Assembly: GCA_024707145.1 (NCBI GenBank)
Contig: JANQAI010000014.1
Span: 140,458-204,457 of the forward strand
DNA: 64,000 bases
Origin: Magnetospirillum sp.
GTDB taxonomy: Bacteria > Pseudomonadota > Alphaproteobacteria > Rhodospirillales > Magnetospirillaceae
Direction: 5' to 3'
Part shown: positions 55,640 to 63,195 of the stretch, piece by piece
Numbering within the stretch: position 1 is the stretch's first letter
How the letters are laid out: each line of letters begins with the position of its first letter
The notes under the pieces: generated by a model
What the model was told of the DNA's origin: nothing
The model's input: the letters and a program-made list of their open reading frames with translations, nothing else
Database searches by the model: none
Position numbers and translations under genes: made by a program

Positions 55640-57257
55640 GGCCGCCTCCCACGCCCGGCACCGGGTTGCCCAGCGCCATATTGACGGCCGGCGGCGCCGT
55701 GCCGCCAGCGACCACGCCGCCCAGGGACTGCGCCAGTTGGGCCAGGGCCGTGGCGTCGCCGCCACCCGCCGGAGCGGCGCCGGCCCGCACCATCAGCTCG
55801 GCGGGAATGTTGAAGGCCCGGCCCAGCCATTTGGCCGCCGCCCCAGCATCCACCGCCTGCATGCCCGCCGGCCCCAACTGGGCCAGCGAGGACAGCCAGG
55901 TCAGCATGTTCTTGGCGTCGCGCTGGGCCTGGCTCTGGGCCAGCGGCGACTTGTACTGCAGGTCGACGGTATGGCCGTCCACCAGCACTTCGGGAATCTC
56001 GCCCCGCCGCCGCAGGATGGATACTGCCCGCAGCACCAGCGGCGTCAGCAGCTCGCATTGCAGGCGGCCATAGGTGGCGCCCAGCAGGCGCGCCATCTCG
56101 GCGGAACGTTCCAGCACCTCGGTGGCGGTCATCTTCGGCGCATCGGGCTGGCCCAGCTTGTCCACCAGCAGGGCATGGCGGATGCGGCCGCGCAGATCCT
56201 CCAGCACCAGCTGCGAGATGTCGAAACGGCCCGGCGCCTCCAATGGCTGCAGGCCGGCCGACCCCACCGCCTTGGGAATGATGGTGCCGGGCACCAGCTT
56301 GATGTTGGCGGGGTTGAGCACGCCGTCGTCATCGGCCTGCCAGATGCCGGTGACGGCGATGGTGGCGTTCTTCAGCACCAGTTCCACCACCTTGTTGGCG
56401 GTCTTGATGTCGGGCAGCGCCTTCATCACCGGCGAGCGCCCGTAACTTTCCCCCGGCGCCTTGAGCCAGCGGAAATTGACGAAGGGGCTTTGCTCGAAAC
56501 GCCCCTCGGCCAGCAGGGTCTCGTCACCGCCCTCTTCGGCCAGCACCGCGGCGTAACGGCAGAAACGGCCCGAGGCCGCCGGCACCACCGCCTCGATCAC
56601 GGCGAAACGCTGCTCGGGGTCGTCCTCGGCCCGCTTGACCAGGGCTGCCGGCAGCGCCGCCGCCGGGAAGCGGGCCTGCAACCCGGCCAGGGTCAGTTCG
56701 GAGCGGCGGAAGGTAGTGTCGAGCCGGCCGTCCACGCCCTCCTCCAGCACCACTTGGCCCAAAGGGACGGCGGTGAAGCGGAAGGCCGAGGGCTCGCCGG
56801 GCGGCGCCTCCTCGAACAGCAGCGAGGCGGTGCCGCCGGTGACCACGTCCAGATAGCACTGGTGCATCTCCACCGCGAAGTTGGAGCGGTCGAAATGGGA
56901 TTGCAGCACCGCCCCCACCTTGTCCAGCAGGGGGGCCGCCTGCTCGCGCTCTTCGGCCGAGAGTTCCGGGCCGGCGGTCAGCCCGAACCACTGAGCCCAG
57001 GGCGGCGTCAGTTCGGACAGCAGACTGGCCGCCAGTTGGTCCACCGCATCGGGGGCGGTGCCGTCGAACAGCCGATCGCCTTTCTTCTCGCCCGGATTGG
57101 GTTGGTGCAGCACGGCGTCGCGCAAGGGCAGGGCGAAATCGTAGCACTCCTGCCAGTGTCCCTCCCAGGCGGCGCGGCGCTGCTTGGCCTTGTGGTAGCG
57201 CTTGAGCAGATGGGCCGGATCACGGTCGGGCCCCAGCAACTCGTCGGAAGCGGCCAT
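55629..57257 (-). CDS. Portal (head-to-tail joining) protein
   Basis: 542 residues. Podovirus portal family: HKAKQRRAAWEGHWQECYDF, ADQLAASLLSELTPPWAQWF (seen as DQLAASLLSELTPPWAQWF), VVTGGTASLLFEE and NATIAVTGIWQADDDGVL. Forms the dodecameric DNA gate. Full length, no frame changes. With terminase and capsid it gives a complete DNA-packaging core. Confidence 0.93.
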   Translation of the reverse strand: MAASDELLGPDRDPAHLLKRYHKAKQRRAAWEGHWQECYDFALPLRDAVLHQPNPGEKKGDRLFDGTAPDAVDQLAASLLSELTPPWAQWFGLTAGPELSAEEREQAAPLLDKVGAVLQSHFDRSNFAVEMHQCYLDVVTGGTASLLFEEAPPGEPSAFRFTAVPLGQVVLEEGVDGRLDTTFRRSELTLAGLQARFPAAALPAALVKRAEDDPEQRFAVIEAVVPAASGRFCRYAAVLAEEGGDETLLAEGRFEQSPFVNFRWLKAPGESYGRSPVMKALPDIKTANKVVELVLKNATIAVTGIWQADDDGVLNPANIKLVPGTIIPKAVGSAGLQPLEAPGRFDISQLVLEDLRGRIRHALLVDKLGQPDAPKMTATEVLERSAEMARLLGATYGRLQCELLTPLVLRAVSILRRRGEIPEVLVDGHTVDLQYKSPLAQSQAQRDAKNMLTWLSSLAQLGPAGMQAVDAGAAAKWLGRAFNIPAELMVRAGAAPAGGGDATALAQLAQSLGGVVAGGTAPPAVNMALGNPVPGVGGGHVV

Positions 57258-57259
57258 GG

Positions 57260-57466
57260 TTACTCTCCCAGCAGGGTCTTGCCGGTGCCGACCGCCTCGG
57301 TCAGCACGCCGCGTTCCGAGGTGGCGACCATGCCGGCACGGCCGCGCCGGTTGCGCGCCATGGATTCCTGGCGCTGTTTGCGCGCTTCCTCCTCGGGGTC
57401 CGCCGCGACCGTGGCCGGCGGGGTATAGGACGGCACCGACGGGGAGCCGCCGAAGAAACCACCCAT
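57260..57466 (-). CDS. Small virion-locus protein upstream of portal
   Basis: 68 residues: MGGFFGGSPSVPSYTPPATV, then EEEARKQRQESMARNRRGRA. Pro/Gly-rich start with a basic helix, as seen in many short genes next to portals. Near-perfect ribosome site GAGGAGG before ATG 57466. Function unknown. Confidence 0.75.
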   Translation of the reverse strand: MGGFFGGSPSVPSYTPPATVAADPEEEARKQRQESMARNRRGRAGMVATSERGVLTEAVGTGKTLLGE

Positions 57467-57584
57467 GGGGAACCTCCTCATTTCAGGAATACTGTCTTGT
57501 GAGTCAGAACGGCAAAGCCCGGCCGATCATGGGATCGGCCGGGCTCCGGGCACAGTTCTGGTGTTGATGAAAATGACTATATAC

Positions 57585-58002
57585 CTAATTTCGCACCTCC
57601 GTCAACAGATATTTTCTCGTTTCGTTCAGATAGCGGAACAGCTGCCAGGGCGTCACCACCCATCGGGCGCGGATTCCCAGGATCTCTCTTGACGCTTTCG
57701 ACGCAAGAGTATGGTGCCAAGGGAGCAACTCTCTTTTCAGGGGAAATATTTTTCACATGGACGACTTTCAGGCCATGCTGGCCATACCAGGCTGCGAGAT
57801 CAAATTCCTCCGGCAGCGGAAAATGTGCGACGCCGGTTCGATGGGACAGGGGATCGACCACCACCCAACCGCCCTCCACCGCCAGCGCCACGAAACAATG
57901 GCGGAAGCCGGGTCGCAGCAGGCGCAGCCACCACAGGTCGGTGGCATCGCAGAACACCACCAGGCCATGGCGCCAGGACGGATCGCCGGGGCCGGCACTC
58001 AC
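57585..58002 (-). CDS. Conserved phage protein, possible Cys-His hydrolase fold, one frame change
   Basis: 138 residues restored. FRHCFVALAVEGGWVVVDPL and YSCVESVKRILGIRARWVVT (after removing one base in AGAGAGATC near 57690) suggest a small fold with one Cys and one His that could be a transglutaminase- or NlpC/P60-like active site. This is a guess. GTG start overlaps the previous stop. First operon, upstream of portal. Confidence 0.65.
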
Positions 58003-58366
58003 GACACGATCCCCTTCCGGCGCAACTCGGTTTCCAGCCGATCCATGGCCTCGCCCCCACAGCTTCGCCCTCGCCGGGCGCGTCGCCTGCCCAGGGATCC
58101 GGCGCCTCCAGCCGGCAGCCGAAGCGCCCCAGGACGGAGACGTGCCCCTCCCCCAGCAGGCGCCGATGCACCAGCCGACTGACGATGCGATAGATGTCGT
58201 CCGGGTCGCAGGGGCGCGCCACCTCGCCGCTATCCGCGCTGAACCGCACTCCTTCCAGCCGGGCCAACTGGCAGCGGGCGTACCACAGCCAGGCCTCCTC
58301 GGCACAGGCGAAAGGCTGCGCTTCCCGCTCGCTGAATGGTCTCGGGGCGAATTTGGCCACACGCAT
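57999..58366 (-). CDS. First gene of the virion operon, unknown function, one frame change
   Basis: About 122 residues restored: MRVAKFAPRPFSEREAQPFA, CAEEAWLWYARCQLARLEG, PDDIYRIVSRLVHRRLLGEG. The helical middle is reminiscent of helix-turn-helix phage proteins of unknown role. A missing G in a G-run near 58052-58056 separates the end MDRLETELRRKGIVS. ATG 58366 has GGAGGAG seven bases before it and is 20 bases from a LexA-type box, so it is the first gene after the promoter. Confidence 0.68.
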
Positions 58367-58385
58367 GCCGACTCCTCCATGATTA

Positions 58386-58400
58386 GAACTAAACGCGAAC
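58386..58400 (-). promoter_or_regulatory. LexA-type box at the virion promoter
   Basis: On the minus strand GTTC-GCGTTTA-GTTC, an exact match to the alphaproteobacterial LexA consensus GTTC-N7-GTTC. It lies directly after the -10 of the leftward promoter, where binding would block transcription. It suggests SOS induction of the virion genes. Confidence 0.7.
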
Positions 58401-58430
58401 ATTGTGTGTGGATATCCCGCATTGAGTCAA
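58401..58430 (-). promoter_or_regulatory. Leftward promoter of the virion operon
   Basis: Minus strand TTGACT (58430-58425), 18-base spacer, CACAAT (58406-58401), then the LexA-type box and the first gene's ribosome site. Good -35, fair -10. Confidence 0.6.
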
Positions 58431-58487
58431 GGCATATAGGTTGATATTCCTGCTGACCCGAACCAGCGATTGCGAGACGATCTTCCC

Positions 58488-59126
58488 ATGCTGAAGCACG
58501 CCGACATCTGGGCTGCCATCGACGCCCTGGCCCGTGACCATGGGTTGACCGCCTCGGCGCTCGCCCGCCGGGCCGGGCTCGACCCCACGACCTTCAACAA
58601 GAGCAAGCGCATCACCCGCGAGGGCAAGCCGCGCTGGCCCTCCACCGAAAGCGTCGCCAAGGTGCTGGAGGCCACCGGAGCCAGCCTGACCGACCTGCTG
58701 GGCCACATCGACGGCAGCCATCAGGGTCGCTCGACCCAGACGGCCCATTTGCCGCTCATCGGCTTCGCCCAGGCCGGCGACCGCGGTTATTTCGACGATG
58801 CCGGCTATCCGGTCGGCGGCTCATGGGACGAAATCCCCTTCCCCGAGGTGGGCGATCCGCACGCCTATGCCCTGGAGGTGTCGGGCGACAGCATGGAGCC
58901 GCTTTACCGTGACGGCGACCGCGTCATCGTCTCGCCCGCCGCCTCGGTGCGCCGAGGCGACCGGGTGGTGGTGCGCACGGTCGAGGGCGAAGTGATGGTC
59001 AAGCAGCTGGTGCGCCAGAGCGCCAAGCGGATCGAGCTGGCGTCGCTGAACCCCGCCCATCAGGGCCGCAGCCTGGCCGCCGAGGAAGTGGCCTGGATCG
59101 CCCGCATCCTGTGGGCCAGCCAGTAG
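58488..59126 (+). CDS. S24 family helix-turn-helix repressor
   Basis: 212 residues, CI/LexA-like. N-terminal HTH (LTASALARRAGLDPTTFNKS) and C-terminal S24 peptidase domain with SGDSMEPLYRDGDRVIV (Ser nucleophile) and EVMVKQLV (Lys). A candidate self-cleavage Ala-Gly lies in GFAQAGDRG. It is divergent from the virion operon, so it may be the element's repressor; similar proteins are also conserved as chromosomal regulators in this class. Confidence 0.88.
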   Translation: MLKHADIWAAIDALARDHGLTASALARRAGLDPTTFNKSKRITREGKPRWPSTESVAKVLEATGASLTDLLGHIDGSHQGRSTQTAHLPLIGFAQAGDRGYFDDAGYPVGGSWDEIPFPEVGDPHAYALEVSGDSMEPLYRDGDRVIVSPAASVRRGDRVVVRTVEGEVMVKQLVRQSAKRIELASLNPAHQGRSLAAEEVAWIARILWASQ

Positions 59127-59165
59127 CTGGACTTTATGTTCATATTATGTTCTAATTGGCAAATA

Positions 59166-59423
59166 ATGTTCGCCCACCGTGACGCCCTGGAACGCCGCTA
59201 CGACGGCCCCATCCCGCCCGCCGATCCGGCCGCGCCGCCGAGCGACAGGGCGGCACGCGCCCAGCTGTTCCAACGGATGGCACGGGAGGTGCGGGAGCAG
59301 GCGGCACGCATGCGCCGCCGCATGCCCGCCGCCGCGCTGGCCGGCGACCCGCGGCTTGATTGCCTGCAGCGGGACCTGAGCCTCTACCGCGGCCAAAGCA
59401 TGTCATGGCGTCCGCCCAGGTAA
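59166..59423 (+). CDS. Hypothetical small basic protein
   Basis: 85 residues from ATG 59166: MFAHRDALERRYDGPIPPAD, a Pro-rich linker and an Arg-rich helix (MAREVREQAARMRRRMP). No family recognised. 40 bases downstream of the S24 gene on the same strand; the upstream 40 bases are AT-rich, so it may have its own start signals. Confidence 0.5.
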   Translation: MFAHRDALERRYDGPIPPADPAAPPSDRAARAQLFQRMAREVREQAARMRRRMPAAALAGDPRLDCLQRDLSLYRGQSMSWRPPR

Positions 59424-59424
59424 A

Positions 59425-59466
59425 TGACACGAGCGGACACGGACAGCCTCCATCCGTGTCCATCCG
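59425..59466. repeat. Second copy of the CACGGATGGACACGG-type repeat
   Basis: GGACACGG (59434-59441) and CCGTGTCC (59455-59462) with related flanks, same family as the queF-queG inverted repeat, at the end of the small basic protein gene. Confidence 0.6.
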
Positions 59467-59472
59467 AGGCAC

Positions 59473-59502
59473 AAAAAAGAGGGCGCGGATCGCTCCGCGC
59501 CC
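59473..59502 (-). terminator. Intrinsic terminator of fabI
   Basis: GGGCGCGGA/TCCGCGCCC, four-base loop, T-run on the minus strand (plus aaaaaag at 59473-59478). 30 bases beyond the fabI stop. Confidence 0.85.
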
Positions 59503-59532
59503 CGTTCCCTTTCCCGGGAAACTGAAAACGAC

Positions 59533-60333
59533 TTAGCCGACGATGTGGTAGCCCCCATCCACGAACAGGGTGGTGCCGGTCACCGAGTGGGCCAGGTCGC
59601 TGACCAGATAGGCGGCGAACGAGCCGCAATCGTCGATGGTCGCCAGTTGGTGGGTCGGCGCCTTGGCAGCGGCGGCCTCCATCAGCTCGTCGAAATGATC
59701 GATGCCCGAGGCGGCGCGGGTCTTCAGCGGACCGGGCGACAGGGTGACGACGCGGATGCCCTTCTCGCCCAGCTCGGCGGCCATGTATTTGGTGCTGGCT
59801 TCCAGCGCGGCCTTGACCGGGCCCATGACGTTGTAGTGCTCGACCACCTTGCGGCCGCCGTAGAACGACACGGTCATCAGGCAGCCGCCGTCCTTCATCA
59901 GCGGCTCGGCCAGCTTGCCCATGCGCATGAACGAGTGGCAGGACACGTCCATGGCCAGCATGAAGCCGTCGCGCGAGCAATCGACCACGCGGCCATGCAG
60001 GTCATCGCGGTTGGCGAAGGCGATGGAGTGGATGAGGAAATCCAGCTTGCCCCAGGTCTTCTCGACCTCGGCGAACACCGCTTCCAGTTCGCCTTCCTTC
60101 TGCACGTCCATCGGCATGATGATGGAGGCGTCCAGGCCCTCGGCCAGCGGGCGCACCCATTTCTCGGCCTTCTCGTTCAGATAGGTGACCGCCAGCTCGG
60201 CGCCGTAGGCACGGCAGTGTTTGGCGCAGCCATAGGCGATGCTCTGGTCGTTGGCGATACCGACGACAAGGCCTTTCTTGCCGGTCAAATCCAGAGTCTT
60301 GACCTGCTGATACGGTTTCACGGACGCGTCCAT
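59533..60333 (-). CDS. fabI: Enoyl-ACP reductase FabI
   Basis: Last reduction in the fatty acid elongation cycle; NADH-dependent, triclosan-type target. 266 residues. GKKGLVVGIANDQSIAYG, HSIAFANRDDL, and the catalytic Tyr-x6-Lys in HYNVMGPVKAALE. KTRAASGIDHFD and the C-terminal GTTLFVDGGYHI are FabI-like. GGAAG before ATG 60333. Divergent from metZ. Confidence 0.96.
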   Translation of the reverse strand: MDASVKPYQQVKTLDLTGKKGLVVGIANDQSIAYGCAKHCRAYGAELAVTYLNEKAEKWVRPLAEGLDASIIMPMDVQKEGELEAVFAEVEKTWGKLDFLIHSIAFANRDDLHGRVVDCSRDGFMLAMDVSCHSFMRMGKLAEPLMKDGGCLMTVSFYGGRKVVEHYNVMGPVKAALEASTKYMAAELGEKGIRVVTLSPGPLKTRAASGIDHFDELMEAAAAKAPTHQLATIDDCGSFAAYLVSDLAHSVTGTTLFVDGGYHIVG

Positions 60334-60465
60334 GATCTTCCTTTCGAGGTGGAGGCCTGTTGCAGCGCAACATACCCCTGACGCTGGTCGTACCTCAAGG
60401 GGGGCCATCCCCCATCGCGGCGGTTTTAGCCGAACGGTCACATGGTCCGTAGGGGCTTGCGACGC

Positions 60466-60495
60466 TTGACGAGCGCGCCGGGGCGGCGCTATGTC
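60466..60495 (+). promoter_or_regulatory. Promoter of the metZ riboswitch leader
   Basis: TTGACG (60466-60471), 18-base spacer, TATGTC (60490-60495). Transcription would begin near 60501, exactly at the aptamer. Confidence 0.55.
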
Positions 60496-60500
60496 TAAGA

Positions 60501-60556
60501 GACGTGGTGATTTGACCGACCGGCTTGCGGCCACGTTAAACAAAGCGCTAAAGAGG
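60501..60556 (+). promoter_or_regulatory. SAM-II riboswitch
   Basis: Matches the SAM-II (metA-type) aptamer: P1 ACGTGG (60502-60507)/CCACGT (60531-60536), loop GTGATTTGACCG, conserved GGCTTGCGGCCACGTTAAAC (seen as GGCTTGCGG and CCACGTTAAAC), and the 3' AAAGCGCTAAAG that forms the pseudoknot with GCTT. SAM-II elements sense S-adenosylmethionine in alphaproteobacteria. Directly upstream of metZ. Confidence 0.92.
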
Positions 60557-60577
60557 TTCCGGCTAGGCATTGCCAGC

Positions 60578-60605
60578 CCCGACCCCTGCCCCGGTCGGGT
60601 TTTTT
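60578..60605 (+). terminator. Attenuator between SAM-II and metZ
   Basis: CCCGACC (60578-60584) and GGTCGGG (60593-60599) followed by TTTTTT, 27 bases before the metZ ATG. A full intrinsic terminator in the leader, so SAM could act by premature termination as well as by hiding the ribosome site. Confidence 0.85.
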
Positions 60606-60632
60606 GTTGCCTGCCAGGAAAGGGGCTGGACC

Positions 60633-61827
60633 ATGACCAAGAGCACTCCCACCCGCCGCCAACTGCGCCCGCGCACCCTGCAAGTGCGTGCCGGACTGGC
60701 GCGAACCGGCTTTTCCGAGACTGCCGAGCCCATCTTCATGAATTCGGGCTACGTCTACGAAAGCGCGGAAGAGGCCGAGGAGAGCTTCGACGGCACCCGC
60801 GACCGCATGGTCTATTCCCGCTTCAAGAACCCGACCGTCGCTTTGTTCGAGGAACGCCTGGCCGCGCTGGAAGGGGCCGAGGCCTGTCGCGCCACCGCCT
60901 CGGGCATGGCTGCCGTCCACGCCGCGCTGGTCTGCCAGCTCAAGGCCGGCGACCGGGTGGTGGCGCCGCGCGCCCTGTTCGGTTCGTGCACCTGGATCAT
61001 CGGCGACCTGCTGCCGCGTTTCGGCATCGGGGTGGAGTTCATCGACGGCACCAGCGCCGACCAGTGGGAGCGGGCGCTGTCCAAGTCCACCCAGGTGGTG
61101 TTTCTGGAGACGCCCTCGAACCCCACGCTGGAAATCGTCGACCTGTCCCTGGTGGCCGAGCTGACCCACCGCGCCGGCGGCCGGCTGGTGGTGGACAACG
61201 TCTTCGCCACCCCGGTCTTCCAGGCGCCCCTGACCCAGGGAGCCGACGTGGTGGTCTATTCCGCCACCAAGCACATCGACGGCCAGGGCCGTTGTCTCGG
61301 CGGCGCCGTGCTGGGCTCGAACGAATTCTGCAACGACGTGCTGGGCCCCTATCTGCGCCACACCGGCCCGGCCCTGTCGCCGTTCAACGCCTGGGTGCTG
61401 CTGAAGGGCCTGGAAACCCTGGACCTGCGGGTGGAGCGCCACGCCGCCAACGCGGCACGGATCGCCCGCTTCCTGGAAACCCGTCCGGAGGTCGCCCGCG
61501 TGCTGTATCCCGGCCTGGAAAGCCACCCCCAGCACGAACTGGCCAAGCGCCAGATGACCGGCTTCGGCGGCGTCGTCGCCTTCGAGCCTGAAGGGCGGCA
61601 AGGAAGCGGCCTACACGCTGCTGAACGGGCTGGAGGTCATCGACATCTCCAACAACCTGGGCGACGCCAAGAGCCTGGCCTGCCATCCCTGGACCACCAC
61701 CCACCAGCGCCTCACCCCGGAGGAGAAGCTGGCCCAGGGCATCGGCGAAGGCTTGGTGCGGCTGTCGGTGGGCCTGGAGGATGCCGACGATCTGATCGAG
61801 GACCTGAACATCGCGCTTGCGGGTTGA
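60633..61827 (+). CDS. metZ: O-succinyl/acetyl-homoserine sulfhydrylase, one frame change
   Basis: PLP enzyme of the cystathionine-synthase family that makes homocysteine from acylhomoserine and sulfide. About 397 residues restored. RFKNPTVALFEERLAALEG, ATASGMAAVHAA, and the PLP Lys in YSATKHIDGQGR. One extra C in GAGCCTG (61584-61590) breaks FELKGGKEAA; the end SVGLEDADDLIEDLNIALAG is then in frame. Start ATG 60633 follows the attenuator. Works after MetX. Confidence 0.96.
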
Positions 61828-61882
61828 TCCGCGCGTACCGCAGTGGACATCGCCCGATTCGGGTCTAATATTGACCGGATGC

Positions 61883-61909
61883 GGGGTGGCCGGATCCATC
61901 GGCCACCCC
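61883..61909 (+). terminator. Hairpin between metZ and apaG
   Basis: GGGGTGGCCG/CGGCCACCCC, 10-bp perfect stem, seven-base loop, no T-run. Confidence 0.6.
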
Positions 61910-61938
61910 GGAAACGCTTACGTTCGGGACCCGCTGCC

Positions 61939-62331
61939 ATGTACACCGAGACCACTCGCGGCATCACCGTGACGGTCCAGCCCGTCTATCTGGAAGACCA
62001 GTCCTCGCCGGCCGAGGGCCATTACGTCTGGGCCTATCGGGTACGCATCGACAACAACGGCGACGAGACCGTGCAGTTGAAGCGGCGCCACTGGAAGATC
62101 ACCGACGCCCTGGGCCGCATGCAGGAAGTGGAAGGCGCCGGCGTGGTGGGCGAGCAGCCGGTGCTGCAGCCGGGCCAGTCCTACGAATACACCAGCGGCA
62201 CGCCGCTGCCGACGCCGTCCGGCATCATGATGGGCACCTATCAGATGGAAAGCGACGAGGGGGAAACCTTCGACGTTTCCATTCCCGCCTTCTCGCTGGA
62301 CAGCCCGCACGAGGTGCATCGGCTCAACTAG
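61939..62331 (+). CDS. apaG: ApaG domain protein
   Basis: 130 residues, usual length. YTETTRGITVTVQPVYLEDQ, HYVWAYRVRIDNNGDETVQL, RHWKITDALGRMQEVEGAGV, and GTPLPTPSGIMMGTYQM are all ApaG. A small beta-sandwich protein; its exact role is unresolved in bacteria (linked to nucleotide or metal handling). Confidence 0.96.
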   Translation: MYTETTRGITVTVQPVYLEDQSSPAEGHYVWAYRVRIDNNGDETVQLKRRHWKITDALGRMQEVEGAGVVGEQPVLQPGQSYEYTSGTPLPTPSGIMMGTYQMESDEGETFDVSIPAFSLDSPHEVHRLN

Positions 62332-62419
62332 CCGCTCCCTCTTGCAAGAGCGAAGCGCCATCGCCACATCCCGACGGGATAGACCATACGGGGCATGCGC
62401 CCCTCGACCAGGGAAGCCG

Positions 62420-63061
62420 ATGACCGAACAGATCACCTTGCCGCCCGAACTGCGCGACGCCGCCACCTCTCTCCGCCCCAGCCGCGCCGAGGCGGAGGAA
62501 GCGGTGCGCGTGCTGCTGCGCTGGGCCGGCGACGATCCCAACCGCGAGGGATTGGTGGGCACGCCGGAACGGGTGGTGCGCGCCTACGAGGAATTCTTCG
62601 CCGGCTACGAGCAGGACCCGGTGGACATCCTGCAGCGCACCTTCGAGGAGACCGACGGCTACGACGAGATGGTGGTGCTGCGCGACATCCGCCTGGAAAG
62701 CCATTGCGAGCACCACATGGTGCCCATCATCGGCAAGGCCCATGTCGCCTATCTGCCCGACCGCCGGGTAGTCGGCATCTCCAAGCTGGCCCGCGTGGTG
62801 GAGGTATTCGCCAAGCGCCTGCAGATCCAGGAGAAGCTGACCAGCCAGATCGCCAACGCCATCAACGAAGTATTGCAGCCCAAGGGCGTGGCGGTGGTAA
62901 TCGAGGCCGCCCACGAATGCATGACCACGCGCGGCATCCACAAGCCGGGCGTCACCATGGTCACCAGCCGCATGCTGGGCGCCTTCCGCAATTCGCCGGT
63001 CACCCGGCGCGAATTCATGGCGCTGATCCAGGGCCGCCACGAAGGCCTGTCCAACGCGTAG
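62420..63061 (+). CDS. folE: GTP cyclohydrolase I
   Basis: Converts GTP to dihydroneopterin triphosphate for folate (and for the queuosine precursor branch). 213 residues. Zinc ligands in ESHCEHHMVPI, then PDRRVVGISKLARVVE, QEKLTSQIANAINE, and ECMTTRGIHKPG. Ends EFMALIQGRHEGLSNA. Feeds the same pterin pool that precedes queF and queG products. Confidence 0.96.
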   Translation: MTEQITLPPELRDAATSLRPSRAEAEEAVRVLLRWAGDDPNREGLVGTPERVVRAYEEFFAGYEQDPVDILQRTFEETDGYDEMVVLRDIRLESHCEHHMVPIIGKAHVAYLPDRRVVGISKLARVVEVFAKRLQIQEKLTSQIANAINEVLQPKGVAVVIEAAHECMTTRGIHKPGVTMVTSRMLGAFRNSPVTRREFMALIQGRHEGLSNA

Positions 63062-63097
63062 GACAAGTTTCGTTTGATGGCCTCGCCCCCATCCTTT

Positions 63098-63157
63098 CGT
63101 CATCGCCGGGCTTGACCCGGCGATCCATGGATGCCCGTGTCAAGCACGGGCATGACG
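63098..63157. repeat. Alphaproteobacterial double-hairpin repeat, copy 3 (short)
   Basis: ATCGCCGGG-cttga-CCCGGCGAT (63102-63124) and ATGCCCGTG-tcaag-CACGGGCAT (63131-63153), almost touching. Same family as 9548-9657, with a shortened middle. Confidence 0.85.
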
Positions 63158-63195
63158 AGCAGAAGGGGATTGCCTCCGTCAAAGCAGGAGCAGTC

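Larger units (their letters stand above)
36537..58430 (-). mobile_element. Podovirus-type virion and lysis locus (prophage or domesticated element)
   Basis: A 22-kb block, minus strand except one gene, with portal, Bbp19-like, scaffold, capsid, small head protein, two tail tubular proteins, gp17-like fibres, large terminase, SleB hydrolase and 3TM holin in roughly T7 order. No integrase, polymerase, helicase, small terminase or internal core protein is visible, and no att repeats were found by eye. Host genes lie on both sides. A LexA-box promoter starts it. Boundaries are inferred from gene content. Confidence 0.85.
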
